Source: Schizochytrium sp. TIO01 (Eukaryota; Sar; Bigyra; Thraustochytrida; Thraustochytriidae). Taken from it: DNA of 64,000 bases. The DNA is taken from NCBI GenBank assembly GCA_004764695.1, contig SMSO01000031.1:680600-744599 (forward strand), written 5' to 3'. Made by a program: the position numbers and the translations under genes. The notes under the pieces are model-generated. The model saw only the letters and a program-made list of their open reading frames with translations. It was not told where the DNA came from and made no database searches. This document shows, one piece after another, positions 1-11,712 of the stretch (positions are counted from its first letter, which is position 1; each line of letters starts with the position of its first letter).

Positions 1-1724
1 TAATGGCGGGTATCAGTGTTACCCACCATGATACTCGGCACAGAGGGAGCATTGAAGATACGGTGAACCACTGAAGCAAGGACTCGGTACTGAGGCGAGT
101 CTGCAGGTGTAATAGGAGATGGCTCCCAAACAGGCTCACTTTCATATACAGATACTTTGACCCGTGGATCATTAATTACCTTTCGGTCATAGTCCAGAAC
201 GTATTCGTGGGATTTATCCACAGGGTGAATGCGGTGGTTAATGTAGGCGTTAACCTCACCAGGCAGGACATTGATTTTGGTTCCAGCGCGAACAATTGTC
301 ACAGCGGTAGTTGTTCTTACGCTTGCAGCAGTGGCACTCTTGGCAAGCAAAACTCTGCGAAGCAGCGGCTTAAAAAACCAACCATTTGCAAAAAGGGCGC
401 GGAGGCCAAACGGGAGCTCGCGACCCATCAGCTGCCAGTTGTCAATCATAAAATTCAAACCACTGGCTGGAAAGGGGCGTGCTTCAAGCCGTTTAATGGC
501 CGAAGACAAAATTCCAATGTTAGATTCCTGAACAGGCGGCATAGAGCTGTGGCCAGGAGGATTAGTTGAAACTGAAAGCTTAACGTTCACAGAGCCCTTC
601 TCGCTCGTACCGATGAGAGCAACAGGCTGGTTCAATCCAGGAAGCACATTCTTGATAAGAAAAGGGCCCTCATCAAGAAGGAAGGCAAGGGACTGGTTAC
701 GAGCATCAAGGCGGCGCTTGACCTCCTTACTAATGTATTTTGCGCCGTCTACTCCACCGAGTTCTTCATCGTGGCCCATTGCAAGGAAGACTGTACGTTC
801 CGGCTGCGTAACTCCTGCTTGGAGCAGGCTTTCCACGGCTTGCATTTGAGCAATCACGTTATGCTTATTATCGATAGCACCGCGCCCCCAAATGACACCG
901 TTGTCATCAATCTCGCCACTGAAGGGATCGGGAATAGACCAGCTGGCTGCGTTTGGCGTCGGTACCACATCCAGATGCGCACAGAGCATAATGGGTGGAA
1001 GTTCCTGAGACTTCCCCTTCCATTCATACAGTAAACTGTATTTGTTGATGACTGTGCGTTCAATGTGAGGCGACTCATGAACAAGAGGAAAGCTGTCCTG
1101 AAGCAGTTTGTGCAGGGCAAGGAATTGCGAGAAGTCAGTTTCCAAGCCCTCCAAATTGTCGGGTTCATAAGAGACTGTCTTGATCTGGATCGCCTTGGAG
1201 AGTGTCTTTGCCAGCTTCTCCGCACCAGTTGAGCCTTCCTTAATGTCAACTGAAGCAAGCTTCGCCTCGTCAAAAAGAGAAGGATTCTTGTGGTCGTCTC
1301 CCTTGCTGCCGAGGTACACTGCATTACCAACAATAAGAAAAGCCATGCTTGAAAGCGCGGCAAGGGCAGTAGCCACGATGCGCACAGTCTGAGCAGCATC
1401 CATGCTCTGGGAGCCAGAGGCCTCGACAAATGTGGATCCCGCCAAGAGCACGACGACAACCCACATGATGAGGTTCATTCGTTTTTGCACATTGCTGGCA
1501 AATTGCAAAATATGTCTGGCACTTCCCAGCATATCTGCATCCTCGAGCGTGACTTGCGCCTTGGTAAGAGCATCGGGTTCTTCAACAAAACCGTCTTCGC
1601 GAGACGCACAAACCCAGCAGTGATTTTTGCTCGGAAGAGAAAAGCTCTCCGTCAGATGCTCTGTCGCACCGCAGCACATTCCTTCCTCGCCATCGTGATG
1701 ATACTTTTGCTCTCCGCGACCCAT
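1..1724 (-). CDS. M20 family metallopeptidase (carboxypeptidase S / PM20D1-like), 3' end beyond the left edge
   Basis: Reading the minus strand from the ATG at 1724 gives about 574 codons without a stop, continuing past base 1. Visible M20 motifs are HLDVVP (residues 250-255, metal-binding His and Asp), WGRGAIDNK (bridging Asp285), GHDEELGG (catalytic and metal Glu pair near 320) and GNTDTRHY close to the edge (last metal His). This order matches yeast carboxypeptidase S and vertebrate PM20D1, zinc enzymes that cleave or form N-acyl amino-acid and peptide bonds. The first 150 residues lie outside the peptidase. They hold two hydrophobic segments (about 84-100 and 115-138), so the enzyme is probably membrane-anchored with its catalytic part in a lumen. 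Family lengths suggest only some tens of C-terminal residues are missing. The family call is firm; substrate and compartment are inferred. Confidence 0.9.
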   Translation of the reverse strand, partial: MGRGEQKYHHDGEEGMCCGATEHLTESFSLPSKNHCWVCASREDGFVEEPDALTKAQVTLEDADMLGSARHILQFASNVQKRMNLIMWVVVVLLAGSTFVEASGSQSMDAAQTVRIVATALAALSSMAFLIVGNAVYLGSKGDDHKNPSLFDEAKLASVDIKEGSTGAEKLAKTLSKAIQIKTVSYEPDNLEGLETDFSQFLALHKLLQDSFPLVHESPHIERTVINKYSLLYEWKGKSQELPPIMLCAHLDVVPTPNAASWSIPDPFSGEIDDNGVIWGRGAIDNKHNVIAQMQAVESLLQAGVTQPERTVFLAMGHDEELGGVDGAKYISKEVKRRLDARNQSLAFLLDEGPFLIKNVLPGLNQPVALIGTSEKGSVNVKLSVSTNPPGHSSMPPVQESNIGILSSAIKRLEARPFPASGLNFMIDNWQLMGRELPFGLRALFANGWFFKPLLRRVLLAKSATAASVRTTTAVTIVRAGTKINVLPGEVNAYINHRIHPVDKSHEYVLDYDRKVINDPRVKVSVYESEPVWEPSPITPADSPQYRVLASVVHRIFNAPSVPSIMVGNTDTRH

Positions 1725-3879
1725 GGTTAAATTGCTTCTTAACGCCACAAGGCAAGGCCCTTACTACCTGTCTACTTGTGAGTTTCTTTCGTTTCACTCG
1801 CCAAAAGGTCTTGGAGGTTTAAGAAGCAGGTCAACTTTACAGTATAAACTACTAAACTACTGATGAAGCAGTCTTTGCGAACTGCTTTCCCGAGTTCTAG
1901 CTCAACAACGAAGCTACAGAGTTCTTGGTTTGCCGCCAATATCTCTCGCTTCGCCAGAGCATTACTTTGGAATGGGGAGGTACTGCCCAGTACTGGGTAG
2001 TAGGTAGTAGTACTTTTGTTTTCGATCTTTACCAAAGATACAAAGAAACGAGGTCTGATCCTGATTTGATGCGATCAGAGCATCCACTTCGAGTTCAACT
2101 TTTCTTGCACTTAACAACAAAGAAACACTTTTTCTTCAGCAGCAGCGACAGACCCAAAGAAAACCAGTGTCCAGCTACCTAGGGGCCTACCTACCAACAC
2201 GTGATACAGCTTAGGTACTTCTTCCTTGGTGGCCTTCGAGTCAAGGCTGGAGGGATCCTCTCTCAACATACTGGGCTTCCGACAAGAGAAGAAGCCTGGA
2301 GCCAACTTGATTGTCCTCGTCAACTTGATTGTCCTCGTCAGCTCGTCCGCAAAGTTCTTGCTGTTCAACAAGCACTTGCGACGGCAGGTGCTTCTAAGCT
2401 TAGACTCAGATCGTCCCCCTCCGCATTGCATTTAAGTGAAAACGTCCTTCACGTCGAGTTCTTCACGTCGAGTTCTGTGGCGTTGTTTGTTTTCCATTCC
2501 TTCATTCTTTTCACGAGTTCCTAGACACCCAAGTAGTTCCTGCTACGTACTTGTAGAGAACAAAGCTCGTGCATTGGAACGAGATTGATTGACCTGGGAT
2601 GGCTTGCAGCAATCTAGGAGGCCGGGACCATCTTTCTCTCGAGATGCCTCTGCGATTTGGCGAACACGAAGCGGAAGTTGGAGACACCAAGGTCAGTGGT
2701 CAAAGGGCAGAGCACACGCAGCACAAGTAGTTTAACACAAACTTCGGGGGAGTGAACTTACTCGAGGGATCAGTTAACTTCAACTCGGCTTGTTTGCAAA
2801 GTAGGCCACAGCGTCGTACTAGTATCAGCGGCCTTCAAGCTCCTTCAAATCTGCGAAAGAAGCGTATGGCGACTTGGGGGAACTCGGCAGTCATGGCTTC
2901 TGTCGGTCGTCTTCGGAAGCGCCAAAGTATTGTTGGTAGATCTCGATCTGTTTTCCTGGACACCGGGAAGGACAAGGACACGATATTGTGCATCATGGAC
3001 CCTCAATGGTCAGGGTGCAGGACTTGATGCGGCGTTTACTCTGGGAAAGCGTAGTGATCTGACCATAAAAGGAGAGTATCCCTGAGCTTTATTTTGCTCG
3101 TACGAGTCAAGATCCGCGAGGATCAAGCACACTATTCGTATGTACACTTCTCAAAGCAAGCGCTAGGCTTGATGAGATCTTATCTGTGTCCGGATGAAAG
3201 CTCGCGAACCCGGCTTGGAGGGCCATACCTAAATTTAGTTTCGATTTCAAAGGAGATTCGGTGCTCAAAAGTGACTGGCGGCAATGTAGTGCCGGTGGCA
3301 GTGGCCGATGAACGAGGACCTTGAGTCGAGCTGGGTCTAAAGGGACAGCAAAAGACTGTCTAGGTGCGAGCAGATCTGCGGACGTTGAGACCTTTTCCTC
3401 CATCTTGGAAGCACATGCATACGGGATTGAAACTTGCAACGAGGCCTCCCCGGCTCAAGGTCTCTGCTGAGACAGCTTCTTATCAGCTTGAGGTTGTACA
3501 TAGCCGAGTTAGTGATGGTAATTCAGTGATTTCAAAGGGACAAAGTAGTCTCACCGAGTAATTGCGCATAGTAAGACTCACAAGAGGTTAACGAAAGAAT
3601 ACAAATTTAAGGTTATGAAAGGAAATGTTTGTTAGAAAAGCAATATGCCTTACCAACTCGAGCAGATCGATCGATTAAGCATAAATCCTCACGTAAAGAG
3701 AACTCAAGCTGGGATGAACGAAAAGAGGTTTATAAGGAAAGGCGGCCATATGTTTTTAAAACATACAGAAGGGGCCGAGCAGCGTGGTAACTTATTCAAG
3801 AAAAGTTGTTTACGGAGGATGGGCCTCGAGAGGCAAGCACATGAAATCGATGAACTTGCGCATCTCGGGTCTTATACAT
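1725..3879. other. Spacer between M20 peptidase and prenyltransferase genes
   Basis: No convincing gene is visible on either strand. Short open frames are present but none shows recognisable domains or composition. It contains short direct duplications (an 18-base unit around 2307-2342, a shorter one around 2450-2475). The promoter of the M20 gene should lie just right of 1724. Confidence 0.5.
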
Positions 3880-4791
3880 CTAGAGAATATTCTGGATATA
3901 GGCCGCTACTACGAGACAGAGGCAAAAGATCATATGAAACTGTGCATTACGCTCCGGTGCGTCAATCATGAGCCTGCGATCATCGACAAAGAGACGTACG
4001 TTGTCAACTGCAATAGGCAGAGTAAGGCCAGGCAAGATCATGTACCAGATATTTTTTTGATACATCGCAACAAGCAATACTGATACATAGATTGCAGCAA
4101 TGATAGCCTCATAAATAACTCGTGCACGCTTAAACCCCATGAGTGTGCAAATCGTGGTGATCCCAGATGCTTTGTCAGTGCGAATATCTCTTGAATTGTT
4201 TACAAAGAGAATCGCCTCAGTCACCAGCGCCACAGGAATGCTGAGCATGAATACCTCCTTCTGCATTTCCTTCGCCTGGAGAGTATCCATGCCATTCGTG
4301 AGCACCATAGCTGAAGACAACATTAGAATGGGCCCAAAACAGCCCATGATGACAATATCTCCGAGACCACGATACTTGAGCTGCAGCGGCGGTGACGTAT
4401 ACGAAAGTCCAAGCAGAAACCCTGCTCCAACTAGGATGCTAAGCACAGGTTCGGGCTCGATGGTGAAATATGCAATGCAAAATGCGCTGATGAGCGAAAA
4501 CGCTGCCATGAAAGCAACAGTTGCTTTAGACAATTTGGCATCTACAAGCGTGCGGTCTGATGCGTGCAGTTTGGTATCGACGCCGTCTCGAAAGTCGAAA
4601 TATGTGTTGGCTAAGTTTGATGCGAAATGGACAAAAATGCCCATGAACAGAGTAGCGCAAACTTTGACGGCATACTCACGATTGCAAAGAGTGTTCGTGA
4701 CCGCTGCCGTAAGGAGGACAGGAAAAACGCTCGCCGTTAAACTCCAAGGGCGGAGCGCAAGGGCCATCTCTGCCACCAAGCCGGACTTCAT
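3880..4791 (-). CDS. UBIAD1: UbiA-family prenyltransferase, UBIAD1-like
   Basis: A 303-residue polytopic membrane protein. The first Asp-rich motif is NTYFDFRDGVD followed by SDRTLVD; the second is NNSRDIRTDKASG. Both match UBIAD1/MenA-type enzymes, which bind a prenyl diphosphate through magnesium and transfer the prenyl chain to an aromatic ring, as in vertebrate menaquinone-4 synthesis at ER/Golgi membranes. Spacing of the motifs, the LGLSYTSPP and LGDIVIMGCFGP segments and total length fit UBIAD1 (338 residues in human) better than heme-O or CoQ2 enzymes. The start chosen is the first ATG in frame; upstream codons to 4884 are open but lack an ATG. The natural acceptor in this organism is unknown. 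Confidence 0.88.
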   Translation of the reverse strand: MKSGLVAEMALALRPWSLTASVFPVLLTAAVTNTLCNREYAVKVCATLFMGIFVHFASNLANTYFDFRDGVDTKLHASDRTLVDAKLSKATVAFMAAFSLISAFCIAYFTIEPEPVLSILVGAGFLLGLSYTSPPLQLKYRGLGDIVIMGCFGPILMLSSAMVLTNGMDTLQAKEMQKEVFMLSIPVALVTEAILFVNNSRDIRTDKASGITTICTLMGFKRARVIYEAIIAAIYVSVLLVAMYQKNIWYMILPGLTLPIAVDNVRLFVDDRRLMIDAPERNAQFHMIFCLCLVVAAYIQNIL

Positions 4792-5502
4792 GATGGCTCG
4801 ATTTAAGCAATGCCTCCTCTCGATGCAGATCTCACACCAGAATAGGCAAGTCCAAGTACTCTCTGTCGCACTCCTCAATCGCAACCTCCTCGAACGATCC
4901 CGGCTCCTCGTGGATCGAAGAGGGTCTTGTCGCGGGGATTCTTGTTTTGATTATTTATCTTTCTTACTGCCTCTTTGCTTTGTGACTTCCGACCTCAAAA
5001 GTCACAAGTCCAACTGCCATACTATCAGTTAACCGTAGCCAGGTTACTAGAACGGAATTCTCAGCGACACCGAGCAGACATCATAGATAGATAATTGCAA
5101 CAATCTTGCACGTGCTAAGCTTGTTCCAAAGCAGCAGCAATGGTGGATTCATTGTGGCACTATTATCGAGGTTTGCGCAGAGCTTTCATTCCCATAACCT
5201 TCGTTGAGGATTTGCAGTTGGGTCTCACTTTCGCTTTCTGGCAGTATCCTGAGCACGAGGAGGTTACCTCCACGGTACCAGACAGGCACTCCGATGAGCG
5301 TCATAAATTGAATACCGAAACGGTATCAGAAACGCACATCATCATCATCATATCGCCTCAGATTGATTGCAGTCGCAAGGTGATATGCAAAACGAAAGCC
5401 CAACACTGGTCTTGCCACAATTCACCAGCCACTCTTGGCCAAGCTCAAGCTCATCTGCAATTACCTCTTCAATATAGGGCAGACAGCATTCGATCAATGA
5501 GT

Positions 5503-5549
5503 AAATGAATGAATGAATGAATGAATCAATCAATCAATCAATCAATCAT
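5503..5549. repeat. Compound tetranucleotide microsatellite (TGAA)n(TCAA)n
   Basis: About five copies of a TGAA-type unit switch directly to about six copies of a TCAA-type unit, a one-base change of the repeat unit inside one tract. Confidence 0.9.
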
Positions 5550-6029
5550 CGATGATGCACCGCAGATGCTATTTCGATGATGATGCCCTCAGCTTTTCTT
5601 TCCTCCACTCGTTCCGGTGGGCTCTTGTCTCCCCCAGATACCTGGTCTACAACCACAATATCGTTGTACGTGGTATTACAAGACCCGGCGCACGCAGCGC
5701 CCTGCTTTGCCATCGAAATAGGGGGAAAATAGGAAGAAAATAGGGGAAAATGATCCAAATGTTGCAAATGTTGATCCATTTATCTGCCTAGCAGGGCGGT
5801 AGCACACAGGTAGCGGGTACTAGCGGTGTATAGGAGCTCCGTAGGAGTGCCTTGGTAGATTGTTGATGAAAATAATTAAACAATCAATTTAAAATTGAAG
5901 AGTTTTTTGGTTGTGAAGAATTGAAGATGGCCATCAACTTCGATCCCTGATGGGTTCGCAGCTTGGTTTAGACTGAGGTCGGGGACTGGGAACGCGAGCC
6001 GAAGATAGACTGCGATGGAGGCTTGGGTT

Positions 6030-6056
6030 GGACTGGCTGGACTGGCTGGACTGGCT
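6030..6056. repeat. Three tandem copies of GGACTGGCT
   Basis: Nine-base unit repeated three times without mismatch in non-coding DNA upstream of the lipoyl gene. Confidence 0.85.
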
Positions 6057-6649
6057 TAGGTTGGCCTGACCGGCGCTTCAAGGACTTGCTTGGCCTCGTG
6101 AAGTCTCGATATAAAAAGAAATCCGCCGCCATCCACAAAACTAATAAGGTACTTAAGTAGTGCTACAAAAAGCGATTGCAATCGCAATAGCTATGACAGG
6201 ATCTGCAGCCGAACTGATCAGGGAAAGGTCATCGAGCAATGAAACGTGGGCATGGTGCACTTGAGATCGGGCGGAGAAGTGCTCGCTAGCATCATGAATT
6301 GATATATTATAATACGTATATTTATATTCGTGTGTAATATATTGTGCATTGCTTTGCAAGATGCAAGATATTGTAGATGATGGAGATGCTGTGGAGAGCA
6401 AATCACAAAAGTTTGTTCATTCAACCTCAACCTTGACCACTCCAGACACGAGCCCTGTCCCAACCGTCGTGACTGGCCACATTCGAGTGGAGATGAATTA
6501 CGAAAAGACATGGCCATGGTCATGAGGATGGATCGTAGCGAAAGAAGGACTTTGGATCCCCCCTCGTCATCATGAATCGTGAACTAAAAACACCGCGTTG
6601 AAAGTCATTTGTTTGCTTTCTCCTATTTTATTTTATTCATCATGTTTCC

Positions 6650-6672
6650 TTTTATTTATTTATTTATTTATT
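6650..6672. repeat. (TTTA)n microsatellite
   Basis: About five to six copies of TTTA in an AT-rich stretch 250 bases upstream of the lipoyl-domain gene. Confidence 0.85.
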
Positions 6673-6918
6673 AATAAGTACTAGATGCCTACTAACTACG
6701 ACGATTGAAAATCATTGATCACAGAGAGAAAAGAGGAAAAGCACTTTATTTTTAATGACGAAGGTGATAAAATAAAAAAATAAAAAGAAAACTACCGATT
6801 CTGCTTTCGTGATGATGGACTTTGTGCCGCTGTCCGCAGAGCCCGAACCGCGTTCACTCCAGTCTTAAGCTCCGTTCACCTTAGGTGCACCTTCCCCGTT
6901 CTCCTCCCGCCATCCACC

Positions 6919-7668
6919 ATGTTCCGCACGGCACTTTCCCGCTCCTCGAGCCTCGCTGCTCGCTCCATGGCCGCCTCCACGGGCTCCATGCAGGTCTCCA
7001 TGCGATTCTCTGCGCTCCGTGGTCTCGCCTCGTGGCCCAGCCACACCGTGCTCTCCCTCCCTGCGTTGTCTCCTACCATGGAGAGTGGTGGCATTGCTGG
7101 CTGGACCCTCAAGGAGGGCGATGCCATCAACCCTGGTGAGTCTATCTGCGAGGTTGAGACTGACAAGGCCACCGTGGACTTCGAGGCGCAGGACGAGGGC
7201 TTCCTCGCCAAGATCCTCGTGCCCGCCGGCACCTCTGACGTTGCCGTCGGCACCCCGATCGGAGTCATGGTTGAGTCCGAGTCTGATATCGCTGCATTCA
7301 AGGACTTCACCGCCGCCGATGCCGGCGCCAAGCCTGCTGCATCCGCCGAGGAGCCCAAGAAGGCCGCCGAGGAGCCTAAGAAGCCCGTCGAGGAGCCCAA
7401 GAAGGCCGCTGAGGCGCCTAAGAAGCCCGTCGAGGAGCCCAAGAAGGCCGCCGAGCCCAAGCCCGCTGTGGCTTCTCAGCCAGCAGCCTCGCAGCCGAAC
7501 CCTCCCAAGACCACCGCTGCCAAGCCTAAGGCTAAGCAGTCCTTGCCCCAGATGAAGTCCCCGCTCCAGGCAATCTTGGAGAAGGCCCAGAGTGACTACG
7601 AGAAGCAGTACGGTATCACTGGACTCTACCACAAGAAGGCTGACAAGCCTGCTGCTGCATCTGCATAA
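6919..7668 (+). CDS. Mitochondrial lipoyl-domain protein (E2/E3BP-like, no catalytic domain)
   Basis: 249 residues. Residues 1-40 are rich in Arg, Ser and Ala with almost no acidic residues, as in a mitochondrial presequence. Residues 42-118 form a biotinyl/lipoyl domain like that of pyruvate dehydrogenase E2 ([13 protein letters not shown], then [12 protein letters not shown] with the lipoylated lysine at 83). Residues 137-205 are an Ala-Pro-Lys-Glu linker with repeated EEPKK units, typical of the mobile linkers of these complexes. The last 40 residues (from about 208) match neither the usual E3-binding domain nor the acyltransferase core, which is absent although the frame ends cleanly at a stop. 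It may be a protein-X-like accessory subunit or a free lipoyl carrier. The domain is certain; the role is inferred. Confidence 0.85.
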   Translation: MFRTALSRSSSLAARSMAASTGSMQVSMRFSALRGLASWPSHTVLSLPALSPTMESGGIAGWTLKEGDAINPGESICEVETDKATVDFEAQDEGFLAKILVPAGTSDVAVGTPIGVMVESESDIAAFKDFTAADAGAKPAASAEEPKKAAEEPKKPVEEPKKAAEAPKKPVEEPKKAAEPKPAVASQPAASQPNPPKTTAAKPKAKQSLPQMKSPLQAILEKAQSDYEKQYGITGLYHKKADKPAAASA

Positions 7669-7740
7669 GTTAGTCGCGCTGGATTGATGGATCTGTCACT
7701 TGCCAGCTTGCATGTTCAAGTCGAGTAACGTCAAGTCACG

Positions 7741-7758
7741 TGCATGCATGCATGCATG
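7741..7758. repeat. (TGCA)n self-complementary microsatellite
   Basis: Four copies of TGCA just downstream of the lipoyl-domain gene. The tract is self-complementary. Confidence 0.85.
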
Positions 7759-8799
7759 AAATGTGTAATGCAACGCAGTGCAGATAGTCCTTGCCAACCT
7801 TTATCCTTGGTCGTGAATCAAATGTGCGATACACGCCCTGCGAAAGTTGCTGACCTCGAGGGGCTAGACTTCTGTGATGGATGAAGAACGCATGGTAGCT
7901 CGGCCTCAAGGAACAATAATCTGCAACAAAAAATAATACAATAATACTTAGTCCCAGCACGCTCCGCGATGAACTTATGGGCACCTTGATTGTATCACAA
8001 ATCGCCAAGGAAATTGCCCAAGAGTTGGGAGCGCCTAGGTCGCAAGAGACAACTTCCGTGGACACTCTCTCACCACTTCAACCTTCAGAAGTTGTTCTCG
8101 TCAACTCTTCTACTAATTCTACAAAGTAAAATCTTACAAAATAACATATCATTTGAAAACCATGAAATCAAAAATCGTGCCTGTAACAGCAGCAACTTTC
8201 GCATCATTGATACTTTTACAGAGTGTATTCTTCGTTGCAGTTGCCATTTAACGTCATTCTTAGTCACCTTGATGAAAGGAAAGATCCTGTCAACTTGGCA
8301 ATCAATATCCAATCATACGGTGTACAGCAAAATTAGCATTAACCGCTGCCTTCGTGGTATCCATGAGACAACGCAAAGGATAGATCAGCTTGGACGATCC
8401 TCTAACCCAAGCTGCTGCGCCTAACTTACACACTCGCACCAGTGCCACCAGTGCCAAACTGTGCAACACCACACATAAAAAGCAGTGCAGTTTCTGCCTA
8501 CGTAGTATCTTATCATCTAGGTACTTGATTTTTTCTCTTTTCTTTTCTTTCTTTTTAAATTGAAAAAAAAAATAGAAAGAAACATTTAGTACAGCAAAAA
8601 ACAAAAAGCACCGACCAATAAAAGCTTTAAACTCTAGATGACGACAAAAGCAATCGTGTGAAGAAAACTGCCTCCATCAACCTCTTCTCAGCCTGCAATA
8701 TACCGTAGCCCTGCTCGCTCCTCACGAAGGCCTCTCTTGCGTCCCTCCAAGGTATTCCAAGTCTTGGCCAATCTGGCCTTCTACCAGAACAGTTTTTTC

Positions 8800-8960
8800 A
8801 TAAGCGCCGCGGCAGCGTCATCACCGCCCTTGGTACCCACAGAATGGTCCCGTCGATGATGGCGCACACATTTGCCTAGACTTTACGCTAGGCCAGCTCC
8901 TACCCAGCGCAGATGCCGTCTGCGTCATCTCCAGAATCAGCTTAAGCTCGGCCGCTGCTT
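8800..8960 (-). pseudogene. Possible decayed DDE transposase fragment
   Basis: In one minus-strand frame near 8815-8880 the translation contains ANVCAIIDGTILWVP. This resembles the (V/C)xxIDGTxxxI block around the first catalytic Asp of PIF/Harbinger-type (DDE_Tnp_4) transposases. Stops interrupt the frame on both sides and no other catalytic block is clear. It is weak evidence from one short motif and could be coincidence. Confidence 0.2.
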
Positions 8961-11242
8961 GGACGTGCACCTGCGACGCAAGGTGCTACGGCGCAACTGC
9001 TTTGACGCGTAGTGATCGAACCACTCGAGGCAATTTTGTCTTCCGTAGCATCGAGTCATCTCGCTACTTTTATATGCAAAGGAATCAAGTGAGCAGTTTT
9101 GCATATAATTTATTGCTTATAGTGAAATGCAAAAATGCAATGCATGCAGAGGCGGCTCATGGCCAGATCCATGGTTTTTACATTTTACTTCACTCATTGG
9201 AGACGTTGCCTGCTCAAACAAGATCAATGCAGATGGCGCAGCTTGAATGCAATCTACCACTGCGTAGAGGCTGGGATTGTGTTGAATTCATAGGGACCCC
9301 TCAATTGGAATCAATCAACGCAAGGCGGCCACAATTAGCGCTTTTTCGGGCGTCATTTGTGCCCGTATTGTTATTATGCTATTATAGAGATGGCTCACCT
9401 CTATTGGGAACCCGCCGGAATGCCGCCACCAGCGCTTGAATGCCAACGAATGCAAAAGCTGCTAGCTACACAGAGGTTGATCCTCGCACGAATTGGCCAC
9501 CAGCACCGCCTTTATATGCGGTGCCTGTTTAGTATTATTTAGCATAGACAGGCTCAATCAGCTGGTCTGAAATGCAGTAGTGAATAGGTTTTCAGATCAA
9601 GCGGATTCCATTCTTTTAGCTTAGGAGTACCTCGGTGCTACGGTACGATTTCGTGCACGATAATAAGACTTGTTTATACCTGTTCATGGTCGAACTTGAG
9701 ACATTCTACTATTAGTGGGTAAGAGTATATGAAGCCAGAGAGGAAAATTCGAGCACGGTGAGAGTTAAGCTTCTATGAAAGCGAGGACCAGAGGAAAGAA
9801 CATGTATTGATATGATAAACTCAATAGTCAAAGGCTTTACCTCTTTTAATTACATGAACCAAGTCAGAATATATCTCCCTGACGATAGCATAACTGATGG
9901 CAACCGGATAAAAGAATTTTATAAGAGAGAACAAAACAGAAACAAAGAAGCAAAAAAAAAAACAATGATCAGCTTGTTGTTTTCTACTGTCCTGCTTGTA
10001 CCGTAGCAATCTATGATTCTGAGGACCGGGTATAAGGAACCTCAATGCCAGAGGGGAAAGCGCTAACGATCAACAAAGAAACTGATGTTAACGCACAATA
10101 GTGTAGGATACTTTGCTACGTTTCCGCGAGCTTAGTTGACTTACTTTAAAGACCCGCCTTGGCAGAGCGCCTTCCAAGATAGTGTTGCCCAAACGTTTTT
10201 ATATCATGATTGGTCTCATCTTGATTTAGATTGGGTCTATACCCCTATACCAAATTACAAGTGACTTAAATACAAGCACCTACAGAGTCTGGAGGTTCAC
10301 CAACTTAGAAAGTATGCAGTACAAAATAGATTGACCATAATGTGTCTTAATCTTTAGTGGGGTAGACATGGATCTAGACAACTTTGCGTCTCATCCATAC
10401 GTGTTATGACCTTGTTTGTCCATGCATTCGTATTTATCGGGCGGATTTTTGCTCTGTCTGAGAAAATTATCTTAGTTTTGAATCTAATGAGTAGCGATTT
10501 CCCACATGAATAAATCAAAAATTGATTGTTCACTATGTCACTGCCAATTCTTTGCAGTAGACTTAAGTCTGTTATGCGAGGGAACTGGTGCAAAAGAGAA
10601 AGGAGCCTACCGTAGCAAAGTTCCTGTATCAAGTCAGCGAAAACGAAATCCTGTTCGAATGCATGTTGTCACAAAACTTCCCACCCGGGCTCACGGGTTG
10701 TCTGTTCTCTTTGGCTAGCGTCTCCACCCGGACCCTCCTTGGAAAGAGTCAGCGAAAGTGCAAACAATGATCATCATGGTCGTCTTGTTCATCAAGACAA
10801 ATAGCCTGAATGTTCATATCTCATGACATAGAGAAGGAAACTTGAGAGCGCTCTGCCACAAAAACCGCCCTTCTGCAAAAGAAAGTTTTTTCTCTTTTTG
10901 AGTTTCGCGTAGAGCCGTCTCTCATACATCCAAAAATATCCTCAATATCTAAGTGCACCTCAACTGCTCAGATCCTCGTCGCTGAGATGCTGACGTAGTA
11001 ATACACCATCCATACCTTGGAAAACTACCTCCCCCCCCCTTACATTTCATTTCCCGGTTCATTTCAATGGTTGGTCTCAGGTTCTCCCAGTCGCATCTAA
11101 AAAGAGTCCATGAGTACCAGAGCGGGCCACACCCAAGAAACACCTAGTAGCTGGTTTCTCCCAAATCTCTCTTGGGAAAATGGGGCACCTTCTCGATACG
11201 CACACGCAGCTGTGCCTCTCGCTCGGTCGTGTCTCACCACTG

Positions 11243-11712
11243 TCAGCAGGCAGCGGCCATGGTCGCCTTGAGGAGCTGATGAAGCACCTCCGCGATTCCA
11301 TGTCCTCCCTTTTGCGAGTCCTTCCAATGAGCCTGCGAATCGAGGCCATCATATACTTGCTTCCTCTTCCACAACCTCTTGGAGGCAGCTGCCACGAATT
11401 TCTCCTTCTGCAAGCTCTCTTCTACCAAGCTAGTAGCACCCAAGCTCGCTCGAGCTGTAGCAGCTTCGTCTCAACCCCCTCGCGCTGCATTAGGGCTGTC
11501 GCGAGTCATCGCTCTCACGCCCGCTCGATATCTTCAAGCTGACTGAGCGTTTTAGGCATGCGTGCGTGCTGGATCTGGTTCAGAGCGAACCAGTCGGCAC
11601 TCGGGTTGCTCGATCTAGGAGCTATTCTGTCGATGGTCGCGGTGCTCAAGATGTGATTGCACATCTTCGAATGGTCATTGAAGTAACAGTGCTTTTTGGT
11701 AGCTGGATTCAT
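11243..11712 (-). pseudogene. Possible remnant of a coiled-coil coding region
   Basis: Minus-strand frames carry Leu/Glu/Lys-rich stretches (for example KTLSQLEDIERA near 11515-11550 and LVEESLQKEKF near 11405-11430) separated by stops and frame changes. The composition looks like former coding sequence, but no family is recognised and no frame is open for more than about 75 codons here. Confidence 0.2.

Larger units (their letters stand above)
4792..6918. other. Spacer with microsatellites between prenyltransferase and lipoyl gene
   Basis: No gene recognised. It is rich in simple repeats and AT-rich stretches. It holds the divergent upstream regions of the prenyltransferase (minus) and the lipoyl protein (plus). 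The last 60 bases before 6919 are C/T-rich, as often seen in leaders of highly expressed protist genes. Confidence 0.5.

Noticed and set aside
854-1459. A 201-codon minus-strand open frame in the first 1.5 kb
   Set aside because: It is in a different frame from the M20 peptidase, whose catalytic motifs are read without a stop over the same bases; it is a shadow.
4139-5032. A 297-codon plus-strand open frame
   Set aside because: It is antisense to the prenyltransferase, has no recognisable domain, and the opposite strand carries clear UbiA motifs.
6865-7632. Long minus-strand frames with Gly/Leu or Ala/Ser repeats opposite the lipoyl gene
   Set aside because: They are antisense products of the repeated Ala-Pro-Lys-Glu linker codons; the plus strand encodes the lipoyl domain.
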